A stretch of 64,000 nt of DNA from Bremerella alba. Lineage in GTDB: Bacteria > Planctomycetota > Planctomycetia > Pirellulales > Pirellulaceae. The stretch is taken from positions 124,001 to 188,000 of the forward strand of contig NZ_JABRWO010000009.1 of the NCBI RefSeq assembly GCF_013618625.1. The letters are read 5' to 3'. The notes beneath the pieces are model-generated. The model made no database searches. It was given only the letters and a program-made list of their open reading frames with translations, and had not been told where the DNA came from. A program made the translations under genes and the position numbers. Shown in pieces: positions 18,866 to 30,219 of this stretch (the first letter of the stretch is position 1; every line of letters begins with the position of its first letter).

Positions 18866-19490
18866 TTCGCAGTCTCCTAAGGACGTTTTGCTCGACCCGG
18901 TCGTGCATAACAACCCGATCGCTTTGCAGGTCTTAGGGATCTGCTCGGCGTTGGCCGTGACCTCCAAATTGTCGACGGCGTTCACCATGTGCTTGGCGGT
19001 GATCGCAGTGACGGCCTTCTCGAACCTGGGCGTCAGCATGGTTCGCAAATTCATTCCCAGTAGCATTCGTATCATCGTGCAGATGACCATCATCGCCTCG
19101 CTGGTGATCGTGGTCGATCAGCTTCTCAAGGCCTTCGCCTACGACATCAGCAAGCAGTTGTCGGTGTTCGTCGGGCTGATCATTACCAACTGTATCGTGA
19201 TGGGGCGGGCCGAAGCGTTCGCCATGAAGCATAAGCCAGGAATCAGTTTCCTCGACGGTATCGGCAATGGGCTGGGCTACTCGATGATTCTGCTGGTCGT
19301 TGGTTTTTTCCGCGAACTGTTTGGTAGCGGCTCGCTTTTCGGTATTACTATTATGCCGTTAGTCAAAAACGGCGGCTGGTACGAATCGAACGGCCTGATG
19401 CTGCTGCCCCCAAGTGCGTTCTTTATCATCGGGTTCATCATTTGGGTGATCCGAGCGTTCAACACTGACCAAGTCGAATCGGAGGGTTAA
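18858..19490 (+). CDS. nqrD: Na+-translocating NADH:quinone reductase subunit D
   Basis: 210 residues from the ATG at 18858 ([21 protein letters not shown]), with AAGGAG just upstream in the end of nqrC. It has six hydrophobic segments and a [13 protein letters not shown] motif containing the conserved membrane cysteine that, with NqrE, coordinates the intramembrane iron centre. Membrane subunit of the Na+ pump. Confidence 0.97.
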   Translation: MADSQSPKDVLLDPVVHNNPIALQVLGICSALAVTSKLSTAFTMCLAVIAVTAFSNLGVSMVRKFIPSSIRIIVQMTIIASLVIVVDQLLKAFAYDISKQLSVFVGLIITNCIVMGRAEAFAMKHKPGISFLDGIGNGLGYSMILLVVGFFRELFGSGSLFGITIMPLVKNGGWYESNGLMLLPPSAFFIIGFIIWVIRAFNTDQVESEG

Positions 19491-19492
19491 AA

Positions 19493-20110
19493 ATGGAAGA
19501 AGACTATTTGACCATCGCCCTCAAGGCGGTCTTCAGCGAAAACCTGGCCCTCGCGTTCTTCCTGGGGATGTGTACGTTCCTGGCTGTTTCTAAGAACGTG
19601 AAGACGGCACTTGGCCTCGGTTTGGCTGTGATTGCCGTGATGGGGATCACCATTCCTGTGAACCAATTGCTGTACTCCTTCTTCTTGAAGAAGGGTGCGA
19701 TGGCTTGGATCAATCCGAGCTTGGCCGATATGGACCTGAGCTTTCTCGGTCTGATTAGCTACATCGGCGTGATCGCGGCGATCGTGCAGATTCTGGAAAT
19801 GACGCTCGATCGTTACGTTCCGGCGTTGTACACGGCCCTGGGTATCTTCCTGCCGCTGATCACCGTGAACTGTGCCATCCTTGGTGGTTCGCTGTTCATG
19901 GTCGAACGAAATTACAACTTCGGGCAAAGTGTGGTTTATGGACTGTCGGCCGGTTTCGGTTGGGCATTGGCCATCTGCGCTCTGGCTGGCATTCGTGAAA
20001 AACTAAAATACAGCGACGTTCCCGATGGCCTCAAAGGCCTGGGCATTACGTTCATCACCGCCGGTTTAATGGCGATGGCATTCATGTCGTTTGGCGGTAT
20101 GATTCAGTAA
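19493..20110 (+). CDS. nqrE: Na+-translocating NADH:quinone reductase subunit E
   Basis: 205 residues, starting two bases after nqrD stops. It is paralogous in fold to NqrD, with hydrophobic helices and the conserved [19 protein letters not shown] and [11 protein letters not shown] segments whose cysteines ligate the intramembrane iron-sulfur centre. Forms the inverted-repeat pair with NqrD. Confidence 0.97.
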   Translation: MEEDYLTIALKAVFSENLALAFFLGMCTFLAVSKNVKTALGLGLAVIAVMGITIPVNQLLYSFFLKKGAMAWINPSLADMDLSFLGLISYIGVIAAIVQILEMTLDRYVPALYTALGIFLPLITVNCAILGGSLFMVERNYNFGQSVVYGLSAGFGWALAICALAGIREKLKYSDVPDGLKGLGITFITAGLMAMAFMSFGGMIQ

Positions 20111-20176
20111 GTGCTGTCCGGTAAGGGTCGCATTAAAATTCATTAGCAAGCTCCTGGTATCAGGAAGAAGTTAGTC

Positions 20177-21400
<1,224 letters not shown>

Positions 21401-21435
21401 GCCCTAACGGCGAGCCCGTCCGGCTCGCAACGATC

Positions 21436-22464
21436 ATGCAAAACACCATCACGGCCAGCCTTTTATGGCTGGCCGTTTTCCTTGGATGCCAACAAGCGGC
21501 ACCGCCGGACCCCATCTCGACCATCGAAGGTCAGACGATGGGCACCACGTATCACGTTCGTGCGGTTACCGGTCCGCAGGGGCCCCAGCGGCTGACCCAA
21601 CTGCAGGCAAAGGTCGATCAACTTCTGGTTCAAGTGAATCGCCAGATGTCGACCTACGATCCCGACTCGGAACTGTCTCGCTTCAACGGCTCTCCGGCCA
21701 ACGAGTGGTTCCCGGTTTCGCTCGAACTGATCGAAGTCATTCATGCTGCCCGGCAGATCAGCGATGCCACCGACGGAGCTTTCGACGTGACGGTCGGACC
21801 GGCGGTAAACCTCTGGCGGTTTGGCCCGGACAAACAGCGTCAAGAGTTTCCGACCGATCAAGAGATTGACGACGCCGGCAAGCTGGTGGGTTATCAGCAA
21901 GTCGAAGTGCAGGCAGATCCACCGGCGATTCGCAAAACTCAAGACGACGTCTATGTCGACTTGTCCGCGATTGCCAAAGGGTATGGCGTTGACGTGGTAT
22001 TCGACTTGCTGCAAAAGGAAGGCTTCACCGACTTCATGGTCGAGATCGGCGGCGAAGTTCGCGCGGCCGGGCTCAAGCCCGACGGCGAGCCATGGAAGAT
22101 CGGAATCGAAACGCCAGCCGACGATGCCCGGCAGTACAATTTCATAGTTGGACTACGCGACAAGGGACTGGCGACTTCCGGCGACTATCGCAATTTCTTC
22201 GAGCACGACGGCAGACGTTACTCGCATACCATCAATCCCCAGACCGGCAGACCGGTCGAACACGACTTGGCTTCGGTGAGTGTCCTTTTCGATAGTTGCA
22301 TGATGGCCGACGGTTATGCCACCGCACTTTTGGTCTTGGGACCGGTCGAAGGATATAATTTCGCACAAGAGCATAACCTGGCCGTTCTTTTCCAAATGAG
22401 GAAAGAGGATGGTACCGTCGAGACCAAAGCCACCACTGCCTGGCAGCAGTATCAATTGAATTAG
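21436..22464 (+). CDS. apbE: FAD:protein FMN transferase (lipoprotein ApbE)
   Basis: 342 residues with a signal peptide ending in a lipobox (FLGC, Cys18). ApbE signatures are GTTYHVRAV, MSTYDPDSELSRFN, VDLSAIAKGYGVD, VEIGGEVRAAG and YSHTINPQTGRPV. It transfers FMN from FAD to threonines of the SGAT-type motif, here presumably in NqrB and NqrC. Its place directly after nqrF supports this. Confidence 0.96.
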   Translation: MQNTITASLLWLAVFLGCQQAAPPDPISTIEGQTMGTTYHVRAVTGPQGPQRLTQLQAKVDQLLVQVNRQMSTYDPDSELSRFNGSPANEWFPVSLELIEVIHAARQISDATDGAFDVTVGPAVNLWRFGPDKQRQEFPTDQEIDDAGKLVGYQQVEVQADPPAIRKTQDDVYVDLSAIAKGYGVDVVFDLLQKEGFTDFMVEIGGEVRAAGLKPDGEPWKIGIETPADDARQYNFIVGLRDKGLATSGDYRNFFEHDGRRYSHTINPQTGRPVEHDLASVSVLFDSCMMADGYATALLVLGPVEGYNFAQEHNLAVLFQMRKEDGTVETKATTAWQQYQLN

Positions 22465-22476
22465 AGGAACTCAGCC

Positions 22477-22743
22477 ATGCTTTATATGTTGCTCATTACC
22501 ATCGGCGTCTTTGCCATTGCTTTGGCTGCGATGGCGATCGGCGTGATCCTCAGCAACCGTCAAATCAAGGGAAGCTGTGGCGGGCTGAACAACTTTAAAG
22601 ACTCGGTGGGCAATCCTATCTGCGATTCGTGCAGCAAGCCTTCTCCTTCGTGCAGTGGAATTCCTGAGCAAGAGCGTTGTCAGGAACCATCCACTGACGG
22701 CGACCAGGAAGTCGAAGACGAAGTGACGCATCACGCGCAGTAA
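22477..22743 (+). CDS. nqrM: NqrM, Na+-NQR maturation factor
   Basis: 88 residues: one N-terminal membrane helix, then IKGSCGGLNNF and a cysteine-rich segment (Cys34, 49, 52, 59). This is the DUF539/NqrM arrangement. NqrM is required for Na+-NQR assembly, probably by delivering iron to the NqrD/NqrE centre. It starts 12 bases after apbE and ends the operon. The C-terminal tail is acidic and not conserved. Confidence 0.92.
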   Translation: MLYMLLITIGVFAIALAAMAIGVILSNRQIKGSCGGLNNFKDSVGNPICDSCSKPSPSCSGIPEQERCQEPSTDGDQEVEDEVTHHAQ

Positions 22744-22867
22744 GGGCCGCGCGTTTTCCTTCTGCGACTCTTTTTGAGACATTTGCGAAACTTTGCATTG
22801 CGTGCGCGGGTTTAACGAGAGAACCTGAACTTTTCGCATTGTTGCACTGTCACCTAAGGGTCTGGTC

Positions 22868-24028
22868 ATGAAATGCTCATCGCGGCATCTTTCGCTTCTC
22901 GGTATTATCTTGTTCGCTTCCGGTGTCTTCGCTCAAGCACCGTCATTCGATCGGCTAGATCGCAACCAGGATGGCAAGATCCAAAAAGACGAGATCCCCG
23001 AGCGTGTTCAGCGTTTGTTCGGTCTGATTGATCGGGATTCGGACGGTAGTATCAGTGAAGATGAATTCGATGCGTTTGAAAAGCGACGAGCCCAGATGCA
23101 AAGACAGCGTGCAGGCCAACGATCCCAATCAGGTGACAACGTGACCGGGGTGAAGATTACGCGTGACATTGCTTATGGCGATGGCAAAATCAATCGTCAG
23201 AAGCTAGATGTCGCGGTGCCTGAAAAGCCTTCGACGGACAAACCGTTACCGGTCATCGTGCTCATTCACGGTGGCGGCTGGCAAGGCGGAACGCACGGTC
23301 CGTTCCTTAACCGCGCGACGGCGTTGGTCCGCAGTGGCGACTTTGCGGCCGTCTCGATTGGTTATCGTCTGACCGACGTCGCGAGTTGGCCAGCTCAGAT
23401 TCACGACTGTCAGGCCGGTCTGCGGTGGGTGAAAGCGAATGCCGAAAAGTACAACTGGGATCCCGAAAAGATCGTCGTGTGGGGAAGTTCCGCCGGGGGC
23501 CATCTCGTGGCCATGCTAGGCGTATCAGCCGATGTTTCGGAGTTAGACGGAAAGCTGGGATCTCATAGCGATCAATCGCTAAAGGTGGCTGGCGTTGTCA
23601 ACTTTTTCGGCCCGGCGAACATGCTGACGATGGGAGATCCGAAGGGGTTCGAGCGTCACGATAGTCCTGACTCGCCTGAGAGCAAGCTCTTGGGTGGCCC
23701 AGCGAAAGAGAACGTCGAAGTCGCCAAGTCCGCCTCGCCGCAATTTCATGTTTCCAAGGGGGACGCGCCGATTTTGATTCTGCACGGCACGGACGATTCG
23801 ACGGTTCCGTTTCAGCAGTCGGTAGATTTTCACGAGGCCTTGACCAAGGCCGGTGTCGACTCGACCTTCGTACACGTGAAAGGGGCCGGTCATGGGTTCG
23901 GCGGCCAGGAAGTCAACGATCGTGTTGAGGCATTTTTGCATAAGGTTCTACTGGGCAAGGATGTCGAAGTGAGCGATAAGCCGATCGACGCTCCGCAGCG
24001 TCAACAGCGACGACCCCGTAGCGAATAA
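22868..24028 (+). CDS. EF-hand alpha/beta-hydrolase (BD-FAE-like esterase)
   Basis: 386 residues with a signal peptide (to about VFAQA). Two EF-hand calcium loops follow, DRNQDGKIQKDE and DRDSDGSISEDE, near residues 32-70. An alpha/beta-hydrolase domain then shows the oxyanion motif LIHGGGWQGG, nucleophile motif WGSSAGGHL, acid HGTDDSTVP and a late His in GAGHGF. The layout resembles secreted carbohydrate esterases near sulfatases in planctomycetes. A terminator follows. Confidence 0.88.
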   Translation: MKCSSRHLSLLGIILFASGVFAQAPSFDRLDRNQDGKIQKDEIPERVQRLFGLIDRDSDGSISEDEFDAFEKRRAQMQRQRAGQRSQSGDNVTGVKITRDIAYGDGKINRQKLDVAVPEKPSTDKPLPVIVLIHGGGWQGGTHGPFLNRATALVRSGDFAAVSIGYRLTDVASWPAQIHDCQAGLRWVKANAEKYNWDPEKIVVWGSSAGGHLVAMLGVSADVSELDGKLGSHSDQSLKVAGVVNFFGPANMLTMGDPKGFERHDSPDSPESKLLGGPAKENVEVAKSASPQFHVSKGDAPILILHGTDDSTVPFQQSVDFHEALTKAGVDSTFVHVKGAGHGFGGQEVNDRVEAFLHKVLLGKDVEVSDKPIDAPQRQQRRPRSE

Positions 24029-24070
24029 CACAGTCTTGCGTGCAATCGTACGAGGGATGAACTATACTGG

Positions 24071-24107
24071 GCCGACGAAGTCAGACAGGACGAGTCGGCC
24101 TTTTTTG
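24071..24107 (+). terminator. Rho-independent terminator
   Basis: GGCCGAC and GTCGGCC form a 7-bp stem, with six Ts immediately after. It separates the esterase gene from the sulfatase gene, which starts at 24119, so the sulfatase probably has its own or a read-through supply of transcript. Confidence 0.85.
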
Positions 24108-24118
24108 TAGAGATTTCC

Positions 24119-25585
24119 ATGCTTCGCGCCACGCTCTTCGCTTTGTTGTTTTGCTTGACGATCCTTTCGCCGTCACTGGCGGGCGATCGGCCGAATATCG
24201 TGTTGATCTATGCCGATGATCTGGGCTGGAAGGACGTCGGCTATCAAGGTAGCGACTTCTACGAAACGCCGGTCATCGACTCACTCGCCAAGCAAGGCAT
24301 GACCTTTTCGGCTGCTTACGCGTGCGCGGGAAACTGCGCCCCGAGCCGCGCTTGTCTTCTTTCAGGGCAGTACACCCCGCGGCATCATCTCTATGCCGTT
24401 TATAGCACCGACCGAGGTCGCAAAAATGAGATGCGGTTGGACCCCATTCCCAATCGCGATGGCCTTAGTCCGGAAAGCTACACCTTGGCCGAAGCACTTC
24501 AGGACGCAGGCTACGCGACCGGTCACTTCGGCAAATGGCATTTGGCTGGCAAGGACGGCGCTAAGCCCCGTCAGCAAGGCTTCGACGAAACGTACGACTC
24601 GTTCGGCGATGGCCAGCTAAAGGAAGGAACCGAAACCAACAAGAAGGGGCCTCCTACTGATCCCAAAGGGGTCTTCACGCTGACCGACAAAGCATGTGCG
24701 TTCATCGAGAAAAATCGCAATCGCCCTTTCTTTTGCTACCTGCCGCATCATGCGATTCATGGTCCGCTGCAAGGGCAACCGCAAACGGTCAGTAAGTTTA
24801 AAGCCAAGCCCAAAGGCGAAAACCACAAGTCGGTCATGTACGCGGCGTGTACCTACGACCTGGACGAAAGTGTCGGACGGCTTCTCAAAAAGCTCGACGA
24901 GTTGAAGTTGGCCGAAAAGACCATCGTGATCTTCACCAGCGATAATGGCTCGACGCCCCGGTCATCGCAAGAACCGCTGCGTGGCAACAAAGGTGGATAC
25001 TACGAAGGGGGCATTCGCGAACCGTTGATCATTCGTTGGCCTGGCAATGTGCAGCCTGGCAGCACGTCTGATGTGCCGGTCATTCAAGTCGATCTCTTTC
25101 CGACCATCCTCGCTGCTGCTGGGGTCTCGGTGCCGAAAGGAAAAAGCTTGGATGGCGAAAGCCTGATGCCGCTGCTAACCGGCCAGGGGCAGCTCGAGCG
25201 ATCGGCGATCTTCTGGCATTTTCCTGGGTATCTTGATAGGCCGGTCACACGCGGACGGCCGTTGGATGTTCGCACTGGCTTTCGTTCGCGGCCGGTTACG
25301 ATCATCAACAAAGACCATTGGAAGCTGCACCTCTTCCACGAAGAGTGGGTGCTCGATGGAGGAGCGGCGAAGCTGCCTGAAAATGGTGCTGTCGAGCTTT
25401 ACAATCTGCGGGAAGACATCGGCGAACGTCACGATCTGTCGGCTTCTCATCCCCAAAAACGGGACGAACTGCTAGGTGATTTACTGCGCTGGCACGCAAG
25501 TGTCGGGGCCCTGGTGCCTAATCAGCCGAACCCGAAATATGACCCGGCCCCTGTGAAAATGGGGAAGGGGAAGCGGAAAAAATAG
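24119..25585 (+). CDS. Secreted sulfatase (type I, formylglycine-dependent)
   Basis: 488 residues with a signal peptide (to about SLAG). Metal-site aspartates lie in LIYADDLGWKDVGYQG. The formylglycine motif is CAPSR (Cys73-Arg77) followed by ACLLSGQY. Further matches are GHFGKWHLAG and TSDNGSTPR. It hydrolyses sulfate esters, probably on algal polysaccharides. An anaerobic-type or FGE-type maturase must exist elsewhere; none is in this window. The C-terminus is lysine-rich. Confidence 0.93.
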   Translation: MLRATLFALLFCLTILSPSLAGDRPNIVLIYADDLGWKDVGYQGSDFYETPVIDSLAKQGMTFSAAYACAGNCAPSRACLLSGQYTPRHHLYAVYSTDRGRKNEMRLDPIPNRDGLSPESYTLAEALQDAGYATGHFGKWHLAGKDGAKPRQQGFDETYDSFGDGQLKEGTETNKKGPPTDPKGVFTLTDKACAFIEKNRNRPFFCYLPHHAIHGPLQGQPQTVSKFKAKPKGENHKSVMYAACTYDLDESVGRLLKKLDELKLAEKTIVIFTSDNGSTPRSSQEPLRGNKGGYYEGGIREPLIIRWPGNVQPGSTSDVPVIQVDLFPTILAAAGVSVPKGKSLDGESLMPLLTGQGQLERSAIFWHFPGYLDRPVTRGRPLDVRTGFRSRPVTIINKDHWKLHLFHEEWVLDGGAAKLPENGAVELYNLREDIGERHDLSASHPQKRDELLGDLLRWHASVGALVPNQPNPKYDPAPVKMGKGKRKK

Positions 25586-25930
25586 TTCGATCGGCTGTTT
25601 TGCCAATCTATCAGGCTGATATCCAGGGAAACCTACCACCATTCCACCCGTCAGGGGAGCGATGAATTGACCGCAAGTTATGGCTGTCAAAGGGTTTTCC
25701 TATTGGACTTACATGGCGACTCTCGTGTAAAATACAAACACCTGAATCATTTCAGGAATTCCTACGGTATTAGGTGACGATGTAACAAGAGAGCCGACCT
25801 GCCGTGGGACAACCCGCCTGATGTTCCTTCCCCGCCTGCTAGCTTTTTGTAGTACGACGTCGTTTGGTTTCCATAAGGAACGTCGAACGGGTAACCGTCT
25901 GTAATTCTGCAAAGCATGCTCTAAGAGCCT
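25586..25930. other. Intergenic region upstream of the DUF1592/DUF1552 pair
   Basis: 345 bases between the sulfatase and the cytochrome-domain gene. It presumably contains the promoter for the downstream pair. I see no RNA gene or clear terminator. A long minus-strand ORF entering from the right is an antisense shadow. Confidence 0.45.
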
Positions 25931-28294
25931 ATGACTTTCCATTCTCAGTTCGTTCGCATCACCCTGCCGCTTGCGCTGTTGGTGCTCGCCTGTTCGGCCC
26001 CCATGGTTTGGGCTGACGAGGATGCTCTGCGCGACAAGGGCCGGAAGATCTACCTTTCGATGTGTGCTGATTGCCACGGCGAAAAAGGAGAAGGCGTCGT
26101 CGGGGCTTACGAATCGGCACTGATCGGCGACGCCAGCCTGGGCGAGCTTACCCACCAGATCACCAAGACCATGCCGGAAGGGGACGCCGAAGCGTGCGTC
26201 GGACCCGATGCCCAGTCGGTCGCGGCGTTCATGCATTATGCGTTTTACAGCGAAGCGGCACGGATCCGAAACCGTCCTCCGCAAATCACCTTGGCACGTC
26301 TCACCGGCAACCAACTCCGTCAGAGCCTGGCCGACCTTTACAGCCACTTTCACGGTGTCCCCGGCTACACCGACGAACGGGGCGTGAAGGGCATCTATTT
26401 CACCGGCTCTCGTTGGAAAGACGAGAACAAAAAAATCGAACGCGTCGATCCGACCATCGACTTCGATTTCGGGAACGAAAGTCCCGGCGAAGGGATCGGC
26501 AAGGAAGAGTTCTACGTTCACTGGAACGGAAGCGTCATCGCCGAGGAAACGGGCGACTATGAAATCATCGTGCGAAGCACCATTTCGTTCACTATGGATT
26601 TCGGTAAGCTCGGTCGTACCTTGATCGACAACCATGTGCAGTCCGGCGACAAAACCGAGTTCCGCGAGGTCGTCCGGCTGACAGCAGGTCGCGCTTATCC
26701 GTTTAAGATCGATTACATTCAGCGAAAACGGAAGACCGAACAGCCGCCGGCGAGTATCTCGCTTTCGTGGGTTCCGCCTCATAGTGTCGAGCAGCTCATT
26801 CCCAAACGAAATTTGATTCCTTGGACGATCGAGCCAACGTACTCGCTCCAAACTAAGTTGCCGCCTGACGATCGCAGCTACGGCTTCGAGCGAGGGATTG
26901 CCGTCGATCGCCAATGGGACGATTCCACCACGTCGGCCGCGATCGAGTTTGGCATTGTTGCCGCCGACGAGCTGTGGCCCCATTACAGTCGGCGAAACAA
27001 GAAGATTCCCGAAGAGAACCGTGCTCGCCTGAAAGCGTTTCTGACTGAGTTCGTCGAGACCGCATTCCGCACAAAGCTCTCGGAGGAAACCAAGCAGCTT
27101 TACATCAATCAGCAGATTGCCGAGACTCCGGACGATCACGAAGCCATTCGGCGTGTCGTGCTGATTACCCTGAAGTCTCCTCGGTTTCTTTATCCGCAAA
27201 CCGATGCGATCGATTCGCCTTCGCAGAAGGTTGCCAATCGTTTGGCATTGACCTTCTACGACTCGATTCCGTCGGACAAGTGGTTGCTCGAAAAGGTCGA
27301 ACGCAATCAGTTGCAGGACGAAAAGCAAGTCCGCGAAGCTGCCTGGCGGATGGTCAACGACTTCCGGACCCGCGGCAAGACGCGTGAGATGCTGCACGAG
27401 TGGCTTAACGTGAGCCATTTCGGGGACATCACCAAGGATAGTGCCCGCTTCCCTGGCTTCGATCCACAACTGCTGGCCGACATGCGGGCCTCGCTCGATC
27501 AATTCCTCGACGACATCGTCTGGAGCGAGAAGAGCGATTACCGCCAGCTGTTTACCGCCGACTGGGCCTACACCAGCGATCGCATGGCCGAGTTCTACGG
27601 CGACCAGTGGAAGCCTGAAGAGGCTCCCCCGGGGGAAGCCGACAAGCTGCCTCGCGGTCCGGGTCCTCAGCAGTTGCGAAAGACGGCCCAAGGGGGCGAA
27701 CATCGATTGGGTTTGCTGACCCATCCTTACCTCATGAGTGGGTTGGCTTACACGGACACCTCGTCGCCCATTCACCGTGGTGTGTTTCTGATTCGGTACA
27801 TGCTCGGTCGAACGCTGCGTCCGCCCAATGCTGCGTTCACGCCGCTTAGTCCTGATCTGCATCCCGATCTGACAACGCGTGAGCGGGTCGCACTGCAAAC
27901 CAGCCCCGACAGCTGCCAGGTCTGCCACACGCGGATCAATGGGTTGGGGTTCACGCTGGAACGTTTCGACGCCGTCGGGCGTTTCCGCGAGATCGAAAAA
28001 GACCAGCCGATCAATTCCTTGGGTAGTTACATAACGCGTGATGACCAAGAAGTTACCTTTCAAAACGAACAAGATTTGGCCCAGTTTTTGGCCACCAGTG
28101 ACGACGCCCACCGGGCCTTCGTCAGCCGAGCTTTTCAGCACTTCGTCAAACAGCCGGTGGCCGCCTATGGCCCCGAAAAACTGGACGAGCTGACCGAAAA
28201 GTTCAAAAATAGTGGATACAACATCCGCGCCCTATTGGTCGAGATCGCAGTGATCGCGGCCATGGAACCCCACAACGCCAAGATTGCAGGATGA
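25931..28294 (+). CDS. Cytochrome c / PA14 / DUF1592-DUF1588-DUF1585 protein
   Basis: 787 residues with a signal peptide (to about VWA). An N-terminal c-type haem site CADCH (Cys45, Cys48, His49) is followed by a PA14-like beta domain (about 150-290: [24 protein letters not shown]). The planctomycete DUF1592, DUF1588 and DUF1585 regions come next, with a second haem-type site CQVCH near residue 660 in [18 protein letters not shown]. Such proteins are encoded beside DUF1552 partners, as here, and are thought to act in the periplasm on unknown polymers or in electron transfer. Confidence 0.9.
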   Translation: MTFHSQFVRITLPLALLVLACSAPMVWADEDALRDKGRKIYLSMCADCHGEKGEGVVGAYESALIGDASLGELTHQITKTMPEGDAEACVGPDAQSVAAFMHYAFYSEAARIRNRPPQITLARLTGNQLRQSLADLYSHFHGVPGYTDERGVKGIYFTGSRWKDENKKIERVDPTIDFDFGNESPGEGIGKEEFYVHWNGSVIAEETGDYEIIVRSTISFTMDFGKLGRTLIDNHVQSGDKTEFREVVRLTAGRAYPFKIDYIQRKRKTEQPPASISLSWVPPHSVEQLIPKRNLIPWTIEPTYSLQTKLPPDDRSYGFERGIAVDRQWDDSTTSAAIEFGIVAADELWPHYSRRNKKIPEENRARLKAFLTEFVETAFRTKLSEETKQLYINQQIAETPDDHEAIRRVVLITLKSPRFLYPQTDAIDSPSQKVANRLALTFYDSIPSDKWLLEKVERNQLQDEKQVREAAWRMVNDFRTRGKTREMLHEWLNVSHFGDITKDSARFPGFDPQLLADMRASLDQFLDDIVWSEKSDYRQLFTADWAYTSDRMAEFYGDQWKPEEAPPGEADKLPRGPGPQQLRKTAQGGEHRLGLLTHPYLMSGLAYTDTSSPIHRGVFLIRYMLGRTLRPPNAAFTPLSPDLHPDLTTRERVALQTSPDSCQVCHTRINGLGFTLERFDAVGRFREIEKDQPINSLGSYITRDDQEVTFQNEQDLAQFLATSDDAHRAFVSRAFQHFVKQPVAAYGPEKLDELTEKFKNSGYNIRALLVEIAVIAAMEPHNAKIAG

Positions 28295-28301
28295 ACTAAC
28301 A

Positions 28302-29663
28302 ATGGTGCATCAACTTTCACGACGTGACTTTCTGCAGAAGACCGGTATTAGCTTTGCCGCCGCGAATCTGCTGGCCGGGCTGCCGAGCCTTGGCTGGGCG
28401 TCGCAGGCTGCGCCAAAGAAACGTCTGGTGTTCATCTTCAGTCCTAACGGCGTGATCCCCGATCACTTCTGGCCCAAGACGCTTGGTTCCGACTACGACA
28501 TGCAGCGGATTCTTAAGCCGCTCGAGTCCTTCAAGCAGCAGACGATGACCATCAAAGGTATCGGCAACTTGATCAAGGGCGACGGCGACGGTCACATGCG
28601 CGGGATGGGCTGCTTGCTCACCGGTATCGAGCTGTTCCCCGGCGACGTCCAAGGCGGGTCCGATACGCCGGCCGGTTGGGCCATGGGCATTTCGGTCGAC
28701 CAGTACCTGAAAAACCAACTGCAGGCCAACGCCGACACGCAGACGCGTTTTGGTTCGTTGGAATTCGGTGTGATGGTCCCAGACCGGGCCGACACCTGGA
28801 CGCGTTGGTCGTACGCGGGACCCAATCAGCCGGTCGCTCCGATCGACGACCCCTATCAAATGTTCGATAAAATGTACGGCCAGGCCAAGAACCGGGCCAT
28901 GCTCGCCAGCGTGCTCGACGATCTGACCGACGACTTCAAAAAGGTCGAAAAGCTGATCAGCGTCGAAGATCGCCAGCTGCTGGATACGCACATGCAAATG
29001 GTGCGAAAGGTCGAGTTGGAATTGCAGGCCGAGATGGCGCAGCAGCAGAAACAAAACGCTGAGCAGTCGGAAGATGAACGAGCCGAACTCGATCATGCGA
29101 TTCCCGAACTTCCGCCGAACGTTCGTGAAGACAACGACAACATTCCGCAGATCACCAAGATGCAGATCGAGTTGATGGTCAACGGTTTCGTCCACGACAT
29201 GAACCGGATTGCGTCGTTGCAGATTACCAACAGCGTCGGTCAGCCGAAGATGAAGTGGTTGGGTATCGAGGAAGGGCACCACGGTCTGTCGCACGAGCCT
29301 GACAGCAACGAGGAAGCCTACGAAAAGCTGATCAAGATCAACACGTGGTACTGCGAACAGGTCGCGCATCTAGCCAAGCGGCTGGCCGAAACTCCCGAGC
29401 CCGGCGGAAACGGCAGCATGCTCGACAACACCACCATCGTTTGGACGAACGAACTGGGTAAGGGGAATTCCCATACGCATAACGACATTCCTTTCGTCCT
29501 GGTTGGTGGCGGCTTAGGTTTGAAAATGGGTCAGGCAATCGACTTCAAGAAGGTCGCCCATAACCGCTTGTTGCTGAACATCTGCGAAGCAATGGGCTAC
29601 CCACAAAAGACCTTCGGTAACCCCGACTATTGCGGCGACGGTCCTTTGACCGGGCTGACTTAA
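28302..29663 (+). CDS. DUF1552 Tat-exported protein
   Basis: 453 residues from the ATG at 28302; a TTG 18 bases upstream is possible but lies inside the previous gene. The N-terminus carries a twin-arginine signal ([10 protein letters not shown]) and ends near GWASQA. The core is the DUF1552 family, with [39 protein letters not shown] and [11 protein letters not shown]. The fold is related to alkaline-phosphatase/DUF1501 proteins. It is almost certainly co-transcribed with the DUF1592 gene, its usual partner. Confidence 0.9.
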   Translation: MVHQLSRRDFLQKTGISFAAANLLAGLPSLGWASQAAPKKRLVFIFSPNGVIPDHFWPKTLGSDYDMQRILKPLESFKQQTMTIKGIGNLIKGDGDGHMRGMGCLLTGIELFPGDVQGGSDTPAGWAMGISVDQYLKNQLQANADTQTRFGSLEFGVMVPDRADTWTRWSYAGPNQPVAPIDDPYQMFDKMYGQAKNRAMLASVLDDLTDDFKKVEKLISVEDRQLLDTHMQMVRKVELELQAEMAQQQKQNAEQSEDERAELDHAIPELPPNVREDNDNIPQITKMQIELMVNGFVHDMNRIASLQITNSVGQPKMKWLGIEEGHHGLSHEPDSNEEAYEKLIKINTWYCEQVAHLAKRLAETPEPGGNGSMLDNTTIVWTNELGKGNSHTHNDIPFVLVGGGLGLKMGQAIDFKKVAHNRLLLNICEAMGYPQKTFGNPDYCGDGPLTGLT

Positions 29664-30219
29664 TCGCTCGCCCGCGAACGTCTATCGCTGCACCCTCCGA
29701 AATATCTCGGAGGGTGCGCGCAGCGAAACGCACCAACACCATCGCTAGGTGTTGTCATCGGAGAGAGCCCGCATTGTCCACGATGTCTCTCTGAAGCCCC
29801 AACGGGGCGGTCGTTAATAGCCAGGGGCCGAAGCCCCTGGTAGCGATCATAGTCAACGATTTTTAAGCCCTGAAAGGGCGACCGAATGAATGTTCGATTC
29901 GGCCGCCCTTTCAGGGCCTAAGACGTCATTGTTGAACATCTTTCCAGGGGATTCCGCCACCTGGCTATTAACGGTCGCCCCTTTGGGGCTGTGAGTTTAG
30001 CGCACGCGCGATGGGAGTTTCGATCACACTCGAAACGATTCTTGCACACTTTGTCACGCATTGCTCAACAAACCCTCACCCTAGCCCTCTCCCTGCGAGG
30101 GAGAGGGGACAAGAGGTTGTAGGCGTGCCACTACTTCAGGCGTGCGATGTTATGGCTGCTGAGTCATAGCTTTTGGGACACGGTCGCTTGAAGACGGCCC
30201 CTGAGTCCCGGCCGCTGGG
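29664..30219. other. Repeat-rich intergenic region
   Basis: About 550 bases without a gene. It holds a hairpin after the DUF1552 gene (CACCCTCCGA and TCGGAGGGTG around 29690-29718), the nested palindrome at 29795-29990, and a GC-rich CCCTCACCCTAGCCCTCT repeat at 30073-30090 that recurs near 49.15 kb. Confidence 0.7.
29795..29990. repeat. Nested palindromic repeat, copy 1
   Basis: An almost 200-base nested inverted repeat. Outer arms are AGCCCCAACGGGGC...TTAATAGCCAGG and its near-complement CCTGGCTATTAA...GCCCCTTTGGGGCT. The inner core is GCCCTGAAAGGGCGACCGAA against the complementary TTCGGCCGCCCTTTCAGGGC. Each arm is itself a small hairpin. A related copy sits at 39481-39668. Confidence 0.8.

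Noticed and set aside
25709-28141. Minus-strand ORF of 810 residues, longer than the plus-strand gene it opposes
   Set aside because: It lies antisense to the DUF1592-type gene, which has haem motifs, PA14 and known domains. The antisense translation has no recognisable domain and arises from codon bias.
28317-29369. Minus-strand ORF of 350 residues
   Set aside because: Antisense to the DUF1552 gene; no domain.
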